Assembly (NCBI GenBank): GCA_020160755.1 | Contig: JAIUPN010000011.1 | Span: 103,008-167,007, forward strand | DNA from: Pseudomonadota bacterium | GTDB taxonomy: Bacteria > Pseudomonadota > Alphaproteobacteria > Sphingomonadales > Sphingomonadaceae | Direction: 5' to 3' | DNA length: 64,000 bases | Shown here: one piece after another, positions 37,726 through 46,847 of the stretch | Position numbering within the stretch: position 1 is the stretch's first letter | How the letters are laid out: each line of letters begins with the position of its first letter | Notes under the pieces: generated by a model | The model's input: the letters and a program-made list of their open reading frames with translations, nothing else | What the model was told of the DNA's origin: nothing | Database searches by the model: none | Position numbers and translations under genes: made by a program

Positions 37726-38592
37726 TCAGGCTGCGACGGGCGCAAGCCTGCCGTTGTTGAAGTCGTCGATAGCCTGCCGGATTTCAGCTTCGCTGTTCAT
37801 CACGAAAGGCCCGTAGCCGACGATCGGTTCGTCGATCGGTTCGCCGGTCAGGACAAGGATCGTCGCATCGCCGTCGGCATGGATCGGGATCGATCCCCCT
37901 TCCCGGCTCAGCAACACCATCTCGGCTTCGCCCGCTTCCTCGCTGCCGCCCACGGTGACGTGACCGGACAGCACCACCAGCATCGCGGTGTGGCCTTCGG
38001 GCAGGTCGAGCGTCAGGTCGGCGTCGCGGTTCAGCCGGACGTCCCAGACGTTGATCGGGGTGAAGGTCCGTGCCGGGCCTTTTACACCCAGCATCTCGCC
38101 CGCGATCACCCGGCCGAGGCCCGCGCCACCGGGCAGCTCGACCGTCGGGATGTCCGCCGCCGTGATACCCTGATAGCCGCCGGGCGCCATCTTGTCCTTC
38201 GCGGGCAGGTTGACCCACAGCTGGACCATCCGGAACGGGCCGCCCGTCTTGCCGAACGCCGGGGAATGATATTCCTCGTGCAGGATCCCGCCCGCCGCCG
38301 TCATCCACTGGACGTCGCCGGGGCCTATGATACCGCCGTTGCCCGCCGAATCCTTGTGTTCGACCTCGCCGTCATAGACGATCGTCACGGTCTCGAACCC
38401 GCGGTGCGGATGCTGGCCGACGCCGCGTCGATCGGTCGTCGGCGCGAAATTGTAGGGACCGGCATAGTCGAGCAGCAGGAACGGGCTGACCCGGTCGCCG
38501 AGGCTGTTGTACGAAAAGAGCGAGCGAACCGGAAAGCCGTCGCCGACCCAATGCTGGTTGGGATTGCTGTAAGTGCCAAGGATCGTCTTCAT
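37726..38592 (-). CDS. Pirin-family bicupin protein
   Basis: A 288-residue pirin. The N-terminal cupin shows the metal-binding set HPHRGFETVTIV, VEHKDS and the later Glu/His in LHEEYHS, with the typical GDVQWMTAA stretch; the C-terminal cupin is also present (VLSGHVTVGG). Pirins bind Fe and some act as quercetin dioxygenases or redox sensors. AGGAG lies 8 bases before ATG 38592, which is preferred over an in-frame codon 15 residues earlier. It is divergent from the LysR gene across 110 bases. Confidence 0.92.
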   Translation of the reverse strand: MKTILGTYSNPNQHWVGDGFPVRSLFSYNSLGDRVSPFLLLDYAGPYNFAPTTDRRGVGQHPHRGFETVTIVYDGEVEHKDSAGNGGIIGPGDVQWMTAAGGILHEEYHSPAFGKTGGPFRMVQLWVNLPAKDKMAPGGYQGITAADIPTVELPGGAGLGRVIAGEMLGVKGPARTFTPINVWDVRLNRDADLTLDLPEGHTAMLVVLSGHVTVGGSEEAGEAEMVLLSREGGSIPIHADGDATILVLTGEPIDEPIVGYGPFVMNSEAEIRQAIDDFNNGRLAPVAA

Positions 38593-38676
38593 CGTGCATC
38601 TCCTGCGCCTCCAGAGGGAGGCATCTGTTGAATGCACAATAATCCTTCGCTAAAGACGCCAAAAGATTGCAAAAAT

Positions 38677-38701
38677 GGACTCAGAGTCCTAAAAATAGGA
38701 C
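38677..38701. promoter_or_regulatory. Two overlapping palindromes in the pirin/LysR intergenic region
   Basis: GGACTC-A-GAGTCC (38677-38689) overlaps GTCCTA-AAAA-TAGGAC (38686-38701); they share GTCC. The second ends one base before the LysR start codon, so occupancy would block both transcription and translation of the regulator. LysR proteins commonly bind such divergent gaps and repress themselves. Confidence 0.5.
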
Positions 38702-38702
38702 A

Positions 38703-39626
38703 ATGCAAGACCTCAACGATCTCTATCTCTTTGTTCAGGCGGTCGATCATGGCGGGTTCGCCGCGGCCGCGCGCGCACTGGGCTTGCAGAAATCGAAGGT
38801 CAGCCGCCGCATCGGCCTGCTCGAAGAGCGGCTGGGCGTGCGCCTGATCCAGCGTTCGACGCGGCGCTTTTCGGTGACCGAGATCGGCCAGGAATATTAT
38901 CGCCGCTGCGTCGCCATGCTCATCGAGGCCGAAGGCGCCCAAACCGTCATCGACCAGTCGCGCGCCGAGCCGTGCGGCGTCGTGCGGCTCAGCTGCCCGA
39001 CCGGCCTTCTCGCCTTCCAGTTCGGCGGGCTGTTCGGGCGCTTCATGGCGCTCTATCCCGCGGTCGAGCTTCATATCGAAAGCACCAACCGCCGCGTCGA
39101 CGTGATCGGCGAAGGCTTCGACCTCGCGATCCGTGTCCGTCCGCCGCCGCTCACCGAGAGCGAGCTTGTCATGCGGCGTTTCGACGAGCGCACGATCCGG
39201 ATCGTCGCCAGCCCGGATCTGCTGAAACAGCGGGCCATCACCCTGCCCGCCGATCTCGCCGGCCTGCCCAGCGTCGACTTCGGGCCTGCGGGCGGCGAGC
39301 ATCGCTGGCGCCTGACCCATGCCGACGGCAGTGTTGCCGAGGTGCGCCACACACCGCGGCTGATCACCGACGATATGGCGGTGCTGCGCGACGCCGCGCT
39401 TGCCGGGGCCGGCGCTGCGCGCCTGCCGACGCTGGTCGTCTGGGACGATCTGCAAGCCGGACGGCTGGTGACGTTGCTGCCCGACTGGAAACCCTCGAAC
39501 GAAATCGTCCATGCGGTCTTTCCATCGCGGCGCGGGCTGCTTCCCTCGGTCCGGGCGCTGCTCGACTTCCTCGCCGACGAATGCGCGGCGCAGCGGCGAC
39601 GGGTCCCCGAATCCGGTCACGACTGA
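38703..39626 (+). CDS. LysR-family transcriptional regulator
   Basis: A 307-residue regulator. The N-terminal winged HTH is FVQAVDHGGFAAAARALG through KSKVSRRIGLLEERLGVRL, followed by the linker helix and a periplasmic-binding-like effector domain (VVRLSCPTGLLAFQFG onward). It closely resembles the LysR proteins that sit divergent to pirin genes. ATG 38703 gives MQDLNDLYLF; an earlier in-frame ATG at 38667 lies across the palindromes and is less likely. Confidence 0.92.
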   Translation: MQDLNDLYLFVQAVDHGGFAAAARALGLQKSKVSRRIGLLEERLGVRLIQRSTRRFSVTEIGQEYYRRCVAMLIEAEGAQTVIDQSRAEPCGVVRLSCPTGLLAFQFGGLFGRFMALYPAVELHIESTNRRVDVIGEGFDLAIRVRPPPLTESELVMRRFDERTIRIVASPDLLKQRAITLPADLAGLPSVDFGPAGGEHRWRLTHADGSVAEVRHTPRLITDDMAVLRDAALAGAGAARLPTLVVWDDLQAGRLVTLLPDWKPSNEIVHAVFPSRRGLLPSVRALLDFLADECAAQRRRVPESGHD

Positions 39627-39702
39627 GGCTTTTGGCTCCAGCCGCCCTGCATCGGAAAATGTCGCTCCCGCTGGACGGCCGCGAAGAATTTTGAATTTCG
39701 GG

Positions 39703-39728
39703 TGTCCCTCTCGCGCGCTCGCGCGTCT
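39703..39728 (+). promoter_or_regulatory. Predicted ECF-sigma promoter of the sigma-factor gene
   Basis: TGTCCCTC (39703-39710) and CGTCT (39724-39728) are 13 bases apart, 43 bases upstream of the sigma-factor ATG. The same two boxes with the same spacing stand upstream of the TonB receptor gene. This points to recognition by the encoded ECF sigma factor and autoregulation. Confidence 0.65.
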
Positions 39729-39770
39729 ACAGCCTCATGCCTATAGTTTCGCAGGACACGCCGCCTTCCC

Positions 39771-40274
39771 ATGCAACCCGCTAAAGATCAGCTGGACCTC
39801 GGCCGTCGCTGGCGGCCCGCACTGCTGTCCTATTTCCTGCGGCGGGTGCGCGATCATGCCGAGGCCGAGGACCTGACGCAGGAACTGATTGCGAAGCTCC
39901 TCAAGCATGAGGGCGACCAATTTGCTTCGCCCGAGGCCTATATATTCCAGATGGCGTCCAATCTGCTCGCCGACCGCTCACGCCGGATGAAGGTGCGCGC
40001 GCAGTACCGCGAATTGCTCGGCCGCGGCGAGGAGGCGGGGATCGACCCGATCGATCCGTTTCGGGTTGCCGCAGGCCGCGCGGAGCTTTCGGTGCTGGCG
40101 ACGGCATTGGCATCGCTCCCCGAACGCACCCAGACGATCTTCATTCTCTACCGGCTCGAAAATCTGGGACAGGACAAGATCGCCGAAACCTTCGGCATTT
40201 CGGTAAGCGCGGTCAAAAAACATGTCGCACGCGCGATGGCGGGATTGATGAAGGAAATGAGGAGCGTGCCATGA
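39771..40274 (+). CDS. ECF-family RNA polymerase sigma factor (FecI-like)
   Basis: The 167-residue product has sigma region 2 (LLSYFLRRVRDHAEAEDLTQEL) and region 4 (ALASLPERTQTIFILYRLE, ISVSAVKKHVARAMAGL), the layout of FecI-type sigma factors controlled by FecR proteins. It is followed, with an ATGA overlap, by a fecR-like gene and then by an STN-type TonB receptor, so its likely job is switching on that receptor when the ligand is bound outside. Confidence 0.92.
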   Translation: MQPAKDQLDLGRRWRPALLSYFLRRVRDHAEAEDLTQELIAKLLKHEGDQFASPEAYIFQMASNLLADRSRRMKVRAQYRELLGRGEEAGIDPIDPFRVAAGRAELSVLATALASLPERTQTIFILYRLENLGQDKIAETFGISVSAVKKHVARAMAGLMKEMRSVP

Positions 40275-41293
40275 GCAGCGAAACGACTGCCATGCCCGCA
40301 GCCGGTGACGAAGCGATCGAGACCGCGGCGCTCTGGTGCATCGCGCTGTCCGAAGGCGCGTTGAGCGAGAGCGAATGGGCCGAGTTCGAAGCCTGGCTTG
40401 CGCGCCCCGGTCACGCCGACCTGTTCCAGAAAGCGACCGCGGTTTGGCAGAATTCGGGCGCGGTCGCCGACTGGCCGCAAGTCATCGCGCTGCGGACGAA
40501 GGCGCTCACGCAATTCCGCAAGGCGAACCAGCGCCGCTGGCTCCCCGCGCCGTCGCGGCTGGCCTCGATTTCCGGGCTCGCCGCCGCCCTGCTGCTTGCG
40601 GTCACGCTGGCGCTGTTCTGGCACCTCGACCGGCCGAGCGAATATGAAACCGGGATCGGCGAGCGGCAGGTCGCGGTGCTCGACGACGGATCGCGCGTAT
40701 CGCTCGATGCCGTAACGGTGATGAATGTCCGCATGAAGGACGAAACCCGCCAGGTCGAGCTCGTCGGAGGCCGCGCCAAATTCGACGTCGCGAAGGATCC
40801 GCTGCGCCCGTTCACCGTGGCCGCCGGCGACAAGCTGGTGGTGGCGGTGGGGACATCGTTCAGCGTCGAACTGATCGACGGCGAGGTCCGCGTCATCCTA
40901 TACGAAGGCCAGGTCGAAGTCCGCGACAGGTCCGACACCGCGCGCTCGGCGGCCACGGCGCCGCAGCGGCTGCTGATGCGGCCCGGCAGCGAGTTCGTCG
41001 ATTCGGTGGGCTCCGCCGAACCGGCCCGGATCATCCGGCCCGACCTCACCCAATCGCTGAGCTGGGAACAGGGCCTGATCAATTTCGACGGCGAGCCACT
41101 GGCGAGCGCGGTCGAACGCATGAACCGCTATTCGACGAAGCAGGTCCGGCTATCCGACCCCGCGCTCGGCGAGATCCCGGTCGACGGCATGTTCAAGGCC
41201 GGAGATGTCGACGCCTTCGTCGAGGGCATTGCCGCGCTGCACCCGCTCCGGCCGAAAAACAGCGGCGGCGAAATCATACTGGAGCGCCGATGA
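40271..41293 (+). CDS. FecR-family anti-sigma/signal transducer
   Basis: A 340-residue protein with an N-terminal cytoplasmic DUF4880 domain (CIALSEGALSESEWAEFEAWL), one membrane helix (SGLAAALLLAVTLALFWHL, near 100-118), a FecR periplasmic domain (QVAVLDDGSRVSLDA, VELVGGRAKFDV) and a C-terminal STN-like DUF4974 portion (LINFDGEPLASAVERMNRYS). It should hold the ECF sigma factor inactive or activate it in response to the receptor's N-terminal domain. Start ATG 40271 overlaps the sigma stop. Confidence 0.93.
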   Translation: MSSETTAMPAAGDEAIETAALWCIALSEGALSESEWAEFEAWLARPGHADLFQKATAVWQNSGAVADWPQVIALRTKALTQFRKANQRRWLPAPSRLASISGLAAALLLAVTLALFWHLDRPSEYETGIGERQVAVLDDGSRVSLDAVTVMNVRMKDETRQVELVGGRAKFDVAKDPLRPFTVAAGDKLVVAVGTSFSVELIDGEVRVILYEGQVEVRDRSDTARSAATAPQRLLMRPGSEFVDSVGSAEPARIIRPDLTQSLSWEQGLINFDGEPLASAVERMNRYSTKQVRLSDPALGEIPVDGMFKAGDVDAFVEGIAALHPLRPKNSGGEIILERR

Positions 41294-41315
41294 GCGATTT
41301 TTATCGGGGCGCCGA

Positions 41316-41341
41316 TGTCCCTCCCGTGGCGTCGCGCGTCT
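41316..41341 (+). promoter_or_regulatory. Predicted ECF-sigma promoter of the STN-type receptor gene
   Basis: TGTCCCTC (41316-41323) and CGTCT (41337-41341) with a 13-base spacer repeat the motif found before the sigma-factor gene; the spacer also shares the CGCGCG tail. It lies 49 bases upstream of the receptor ATG and just past the fecR stop. Confidence 0.65.
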
Positions 41342-41390
41342 CTATCCTGTGACTGCCCGGTAAAAGCCAGGCGCAGCAGGGGGGATTATC

Positions 41391-44300
41391 ATGCCGTTTT
41401 TCAGATCCGCACTCCGTGGCTCGATCGCCACCACCGCGCTCGTCGCATCGGCGCTCGCCGTTCCGGCGATCGCGCAGGAACGCACCTTCAGCTTTTCGAT
41501 CCCGGCGCAGGACATGAAATCGAGCCTGCGCGCCCTCGCCCGCGCATCGGGGCAGCAGATCACCTTCGACAGCGGCGCCCTCAAAGGCAAGCGCGCGCCG
41601 GCGCTCCGCGGGACGTTCACGGTGCGCGACGGCGTCGCCCGCCTGCTCGCCGGGTCGGGGCTCGAGGCAAACTGGGGCCGGTCAGGCGTGCTGGTCGTCC
41701 GGCCCGCCGGCCGGGCCGCCGACGCATCGGGTGCGGCCTATGCCGCCGTACCGGCCAGCGCGGCCGCGCAGGAACCCGACCGCGATATTATCGTGACCGG
41801 CAGCCGTATCGCACGTCCGGTCGTCACCGATTCACCCGTGCCGATCATCGGCGTCAGCGAAGAAGATATCCAGGCATCGGGCGCGACCGAATTGTCCGAA
41901 GTGCTCACCGATTATCCTGCCGTGACGCCCGGACTCAATCTCGCCAATTCGACCAACCAGATCAACGCCTCGGGGGTTTCGTCGGTCAGCTTGCGCAGCC
42001 TGGGCTCCAACCGCACGCTGACGCTGATCGATGGCCGGCGCACCGTGTCGAACGTGCTGACGTCGAACCAGGTCAGTCTCAGCTCGATCCCGCAGCTGTT
42101 CGTCAGCCGGGTCGAGATCATCACCGGCGGCGCGTCGGCGGTCTATGGCGCCGATGCCGTCGCCGGCGTCGTCAACATCATAACCCGCGACGGATATAAG
42201 GGCGCCCGTATCGGGGGCCGGGTCGGGCTATCGTCGCAAGGCGATTCCTTTCGCGGCAACCTCGACTTCCTCGCCGGCGAACGCTTCTTCGACGACCGCG
42301 TATCGGTGATGATCGGCGCCAGCTATGAAAAGGAAGCCGGGGTCATGGCGGGCCAGCGCCGCCGGTCGCTGGAATCCGTTTCCTATTCGCTCGCCGCCGA
42401 CGCCAATCCGCTCAATCAGGGCGACCTCGGGATCACGCGGCCGGCGCTGAGCAGCACCACGCCGGGCGGCCGGTTTCTTGCGAGCTCGACGGCGGGCGGC
42501 GGCTATTTCTACTATGACGCCAACGGCCAATTGGCGCGCAGCACCAACCTGGCCGTCTATGGATGGGAAACGCGCCCCGACCTTCAATTCAGCACCCCCC
42601 GCACCTCGTATATCGCGGCGGGCAAGATCGGCGTCGACCTTGGCAACGACATCGAATTCTTCGGCCATCTTCAATATTCAAGGGTCGAAACCGAAACCGA
42701 ACGCGGTGGGGCCGAAACCGCGTCCGAGACGGACACCTATGGCGTGCTCGGTGAATTCACCGTCGGTCGGATCTCGCGCAACAATCCCTTTGTTCCCGCG
42801 GCCATCCGCGCTCTCACCGGCTCGTCAGGCCTCCAGTGGCGGCGTCGTTTCCTTGAGCTTGGCACCTACACCATCGACAATCAGCGCGAGACCTGGCGCG
42901 GCTGGGCGGGCCTCAAGGGGAAAATCGCCGACAATTGGAAATGGGAAGTCAGCTATGGCTATGGCCGTTTCCATCAGGATCAGATCCGCACCAACCTGCT
43001 GAACTACGACAATTTGCGCAACGCGCTCAGCGCCGAATTCGACCCTGCGGCGCCGGGCGACCTGTCGCGGGTGCGCTGCGTCAGCGCCGCCGCGCGGGCC
43101 GCGGGTTGCGTACCGATCAATGTCTTCGGCCCCGGCGCGATCACGCCGGCGGCGGCCGATTATGTCCGCGCCGGGATGAAGCTCGACGCGCTGGTGACCC
43201 AGAATGTTCTCCAGGGCTATGTCAGCGGCAATTTGTTCGAACTGCCCGCCGGTCCGGTGGCGCTGGCGTTCGGCGGCGAATATCGCCGCGACTGGCAGCG
43301 CTCGATCACCGACGAGGTGACCCGCCTCGGCTTCGGTTCGGCCTCGTTCATCGCCGAATATGAAGGCAATATCAAAGCCAAGGAAGTGTTCGTCGAAACG
43401 AGCATTCCGATCCTTGCCGACCAGCCCTTCTTTCACCGCCTGACGCTCGATCTGGCGGCGCGCTATGGCAGCTATAATATTCGCAACGTCGGAAAGATGC
43501 TCAGCTATCGCGCCGGCGGCGAATGGGCGCCCGTCGAAGACATTCGCTTTCGCGCGCAATATGCGCGGGCGCAGCGCGCGCCGACGGTCACCAACCTTTA
43601 CTCGCCGCAGCGCGACGACGCCGATACGGTCGTCGATGTCTGCGACGGCGTGACCGCGACAACCGCAGGGACGATCGCGAGCAATTGCCGGTCGGTGACG
43701 GGCATCGCCGATACCATCGCGGCCGATGGGGTGTTTCGCCAGGCCTCGACTTCGATCGAGGGGCCTTCCGCGGGCAATCCCGGCCTGAAGGAAGAGACCG
43801 CCGACACTTTGACGCTGGGCGCGGTGTTCACGCCGACCTTCGCGCGCGGGCTGTCACTGACGGTCGATTATTTCAAGATCAAGATCAATGACGCGATCGG
43901 ATCGCTCGACGGCGATGAGCTGCTGCGCGAATGCTATGGCAATCCCGAAGGAATTTCCGACAATTTCTTCTGCAACGAAATCACCCGCGACCCCGACGGT
44001 CAGCTGCGCCGCATCGTGAACCGCGATCTCAACCTCAGCCGGATCACGCGTTCGGGCATCGACTTCGCGGTCGACTATCGCTTCAACGCACCGCAATTCC
44101 TGTCGTCGACCGGAAAATTCGATGTCCGGCTGCTCTATTCGCGCCTGCTCGACTTCAAGACGATCTTCGACGGCGTGAACGGCGTTTCGGTGAGCGACGA
44201 AAAGGGGCAGATCGGATCGTGGCGCAATCAGGGCCAGGCGCAAATCGGCTATCGCGACGGCGGCTTCCGCCTGCGCTGGAAGGCGCGCTATACCGGCAAG

Positions 44301-44579
44301 GCGATCGACAGCAACGAACGGCTGGCGATCGCCGAAGCGGCCGGATCGAAGCCGCCCTTCCTGCGGGTGGGCGACCGCTGGCGCCACGACTTTTACGCCA
44401 GTGTCGATGTGCCGGCGGGCGATCGCGACCTGCGCCTCTACACCGGGGTCAACAATGCGTTCAACAGCACCAGCCCCTTCCTGCCGTCGGGGACAATATC
44501 GGGCAGTTCGCAGAATATTTCCGGCGAATATGACGTGATCGGACGCTATTTTTACGTCGGGTTCGAAGCCAAATTCTAA
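41391..44579 (+). CDS. TonB-dependent receptor with STN signalling domain
   Basis: A 1062-residue outer-membrane receptor. The signal peptide ends at VPAIAQE; an STN domain (about 30-105, FSFSIPAQDMKSSLRALARA) follows, then a TonB box near DIIVTGSRIA, the plug domain (TLIDGRRTVSN, VEIITGGASAVYGADAVAGVVN) and a 22-strand-type barrel ending in the aromatic residue of FYVGFEAKF. The STN domain talks to the FecR-like protein. The plug pattern and Ser-rich loops match the sphingomonad/Caulobacter class that takes up varied substrates. The substrate cannot be deduced. AGGGGGG precedes the start. Confidence 0.95.
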   Translation: MPFFRSALRGSIATTALVASALAVPAIAQERTFSFSIPAQDMKSSLRALARASGQQITFDSGALKGKRAPALRGTFTVRDGVARLLAGSGLEANWGRSGVLVVRPAGRAADASGAAYAAVPASAAAQEPDRDIIVTGSRIARPVVTDSPVPIIGVSEEDIQASGATELSEVLTDYPAVTPGLNLANSTNQINASGVSSVSLRSLGSNRTLTLIDGRRTVSNVLTSNQVSLSSIPQLFVSRVEIITGGASAVYGADAVAGVVNIITRDGYKGARIGGRVGLSSQGDSFRGNLDFLAGERFFDDRVSVMIGASYEKEAGVMAGQRRRSLESVSYSLAADANPLNQGDLGITRPALSSTTPGGRFLASSTAGGGYFYYDANGQLARSTNLAVYGWETRPDLQFSTPRTSYIAAGKIGVDLGNDIEFFGHLQYSRVETETERGGAETASETDTYGVLGEFTVGRISRNNPFVPAAIRALTGSSGLQWRRRFLELGTYTIDNQRETWRGWAGLKGKIADNWKWEVSYGYGRFHQDQIRTNLLNYDNLRNALSAEFDPAAPGDLSRVRCVSAAARAAGCVPINVFGPGAITPAAADYVRAGMKLDALVTQNVLQGYVSGNLFELPAGPVALAFGGEYRRDWQRSITDEVTRLGFGSASFIAEYEGNIKAKEVFVETSIPILADQPFFHRLTLDLAARYGSYNIRNVGKMLSYRAGGEWAPVEDIRFRAQYARAQRAPTVTNLYSPQRDDADTVVDVCDGVTATTAGTIASNCRSVTGIADTIAADGVFRQASTSIEGPSAGNPGLKEETADTLTLGAVFTPTFARGLSLTVDYFKIKINDAIGSLDGDELLRECYGNPEGISDNFFCNEITRDPDGQLRRIVNRDLNLSRITRSGIDFAVDYRFNAPQFLSSTGKFDVRLLYSRLLDFKTIFDGVNGVSVSDEKGQIGSWRNQGQAQIGYRDGGFRLRWKARYTGKAIDSNERLAIAEAAGSKPPFLRVGDRWRHDFYASVDVPAGDRDLRLYTGVNNAFNSTSPFLPSGTISGSSQNISGEYDVIGRYFYVGFEAKF

Positions 44580-44591
44580 CCGCATTTCCGG

Positions 44592-44622
44592 TGCCGCCAC
44601 CTCCCGGGGTGGCGGCATATTT
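44592..44622 (+). terminator. Hairpin between the receptor and the phosphatase gene
   Basis: TGCCGCCACC (44592-44601) pairs perfectly with GGTGGCGGCA (44608-44617) around a six-base loop, followed by TATTTTG. It looks like an intrinsic terminator, so read-through would be needed to reach the phosphatase gene 19 bases on. Confidence 0.75.
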
Positions 44623-44640
44623 TGCCTGTTGGAGACAGAA

Positions 44641-45474
44641 ATGTTCCGTTCCCGGACTGCCGCCTATGTTGCGGCACTTGCGCTGACGCTTGGATTGGCC
44701 GCGGCCTCGCCCGCCGCGGGCCAATCGCTCGAAGGGGTGAAGCGCCCCGAAGGCGAAGCGAAGCCCGTGGGCTATCTGCCCAAGGGCAGCATCGACTATC
44801 GCCTGCTCGTCGGGCCGCCGCCCGCGCCCGGTTCGGTCCTCGACCAGCTCGACATGGCGGTTTCGCAGCGCTTTCAGACGGAGATCGCACCCGATCGCTG
44901 GGATGTCGCCGAACTCGACAGCAAGATGGTCTATCCGCGCTTTGCCGACGCGTTCGGAAAGCCGATCGATCGCGCGCGCAGTCCGCGACTGGTCGCGCTG
45001 CTGAACCGCGTCATGCGCGATGCCGCCGATCCGGTCTGGACCGCCAAGGACGCGTTTCAGCGCCCGCGTCCCTATCAACGCTACCAACTCGCCCGCCGCT
45101 GCGGCAGCAGTCCCGTCCCCGCGCCCGATCGCGAACCGCGCGGTGGATCCTCCTATCCTTCGGGCCACACCGTCTATGGCTGGGCAGCCGCGCTGCTGCT
45201 GGCCGACGTCGCGCCCGGCCGCGCACCGCTGATCCTCGAACGCGGGCGCGACTATGCGCTGAGCCGGGTGATCTGCGGCTATCATTTCCCGACCGACACC
45301 GAGGCCGCGCGAACGGTCGCGGCCGCCGTTCTGACCCGGCTGCATGGCGACGACGCCTTCCTCGCTGACCTGCGTGCCGCGCAGGCCGAATATGGCGCCA
45401 GCCCGGCTCCTGTCGAAGCCGCGGCGACAAGCCCGGCGCGCGACATCAAACCGGTCGAAGCGCAGGCCGACTGA
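44641..45474 (+). CDS. Exported PAP2-family acid phosphatase
   Basis: A 277-residue enzyme with a signal peptide (ALTLGLAAASPAAGQ). The three motifs of the class A acid phosphatase/PAP2 superfamily are visible: KDAFQRPRP, YPSGHTVYGW and SRVICGYHFPTD, which hold the Lys-Arg, Ser-Gly-His and Arg-His-Asp of the active site. It should release phosphate from organic esters in the periplasm. GGAG lies 8 bases before ATG 44641, which is preferred over a start four codons earlier. Placement after the STN receptor suggests processing of a phosphorylated ligand. Confidence 0.9.
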   Translation: MFRSRTAAYVAALALTLGLAAASPAAGQSLEGVKRPEGEAKPVGYLPKGSIDYRLLVGPPPAPGSVLDQLDMAVSQRFQTEIAPDRWDVAELDSKMVYPRFADAFGKPIDRARSPRLVALLNRVMRDAADPVWTAKDAFQRPRPYQRYQLARRCGSSPVPAPDREPRGGSSYPSGHTVYGWAAALLLADVAPGRAPLILERGRDYALSRVICGYHFPTDTEAARTVAAAVLTRLHGDDAFLADLRAAQAEYGASPAPVEAAATSPARDIKPVEAQAD

Positions 45475-45477
45475 TGA

Positions 45478-46722
45478 TCAGCGCTGCGGCGGCGCGCGAT
45501 AGATGGATTGATCGAGTTCGCCTTCCCACCGCGCGACGGTCGTCGCGACGGTCAGGTTGGCGCTCGCGCTCGGCACCGTGCGCGTCATGTCGAGCAAGCG
45601 GTCGAACGGCAGAACAAAGCCGACGATCAGCGCCGTCTGCTCGGGCGCGACCCCGACGGCCGATAGCACCGCCGCCAGCATGAAAAGCGACGCCGACGGC
45701 ACCGGGGCGGTGCCGAAGGCGGCGAGCGCACCGGTCAGCAGCACGATCGCGAGAATGCCCGCATCGATCGGCACCCCAAACGCCTGCAGGCTGAAGATGC
45801 TGAGCAGCCCGACGTACATCGCGGTGCCGTCCTTGCCGATGCTCGCGCCGAGCGGCAGCACGGTCGAATAGACGCTGGGCGACACGCCCAGATTCTTGCC
45901 CGCGACGGTCATCGCGACGGGCAGCGTCGCCGACGAAGAGGCGGTCGAGAAAGCGACCACCAGCGCATCGATGATGCCGCGAAAAAAGGGAATGACCGGC
46001 AGCCGCGCCAAAAGCCGCAGGATCAGGCTGTGGACGAGGATGATCTGGATCAGCGACCCGATAACGACCGCGAGCGCCAGCCAGCCGATATTGACGAAGA
46101 CCGCGGCGCCGTTCGCGGCGACGGCATTGGCGATCAGTGCGAAGACGCCGATCGGCGTCATTTCCATCACCAGCCCGACGATCTTCAGCAGCACCGCCGA
46201 CAGCGATTGCAACACACCGGCAAAGGGCTTGCCCGCCTCACCCGCAAGCACGGTGCCGACCCCGACAAGGATCGCGACGAAGATCAGCGCGAGCATGTCG
46301 CCCTTCGCCAGCGCCTCGACGATGTTGAGCGGGATGATACCGACAAGCTGGTCGTAAAGCGGCACGGGATCGCCGAGCGCCTTGGGCACCGCATCGCCGA
46401 CGGGAACGCCGACCCCCGGCTGGATGAGCAGCGCGACCGCCATGCCGACCGACACCGCGATTGCGGTCGTCAGCGCGAACAGCCCGACCGTTCGTCCGCC
46501 CAGCGGCCCGAGGCGCTTCGGATCGGCGAGCGACGTGATCCCCGCAGCGATGGTGACGAGCACGATCGGCGCGACGAGCATCCGGATTGCGCGGACGAAC
46601 AGATCGCCGAAAACCGCGACCTTGGGCGCGGCGTCGGGCCAGACCAGCGCGAGCGCCAGCCCGGCGACCAACCCGCCGAGCACGCGCTTCCACAGCGGGA
46701 CGGCAAACCACCAGCGCATCAT
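45478..46722 (-). CDS. Dicarboxylate/amino acid:cation symporter (DAACS, GltP-like)
   Basis: The 414-residue inner-membrane transporter shows the DAACS pattern: eight or so helices, a Ser-rich reentrant loop (FSTASSSATLPVAM), TVLPLGASIGKDGTAMY and the substrate-binding C-terminal segment DRLLDMTRTVPSASANLTVA. Characterised relatives take up glutamate, aspartate or C4-dicarboxylates with protons or Na+. Given the D-glutamate-type enzymes upstream on the same strand, glutamate (either isomer) is a reasonable guess for the substrate. It converges on the phosphatase gene with a 3-bp gap. Confidence 0.93.
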   Translation of the reverse strand: MMRWWFAVPLWKRVLGGLVAGLALALVWPDAAPKVAVFGDLFVRAIRMLVAPIVLVTIAAGITSLADPKRLGPLGGRTVGLFALTTAIAVSVGMAVALLIQPGVGVPVGDAVPKALGDPVPLYDQLVGIIPLNIVEALAKGDMLALIFVAILVGVGTVLAGEAGKPFAGVLQSLSAVLLKIVGLVMEMTPIGVFALIANAVAANGAAVFVNIGWLALAVVIGSLIQIILVHSLILRLLARLPVIPFFRGIIDALVVAFSTASSSATLPVAMTVAGKNLGVSPSVYSTVLPLGASIGKDGTAMYVGLLSIFSLQAFGVPIDAGILAIVLLTGALAAFGTAPVPSASLFMLAAVLSAVGVAPEQTALIVGFVLPFDRLLDMTRTVPSASANLTVATTVARWEGELDQSIYRAPPQR

Positions 46723-46847
46723 CGCGCGGAGTTCCGCCCGTCAGGTGCGATTGCAGAAAAGCCGGGCCCGTATGTCATCGCCCGCCAGCCTAGGCGGACG
46801 GGCTCCCCGCCCCGCATATCGATTGTGCGCGCCCCCATAACCATTTG

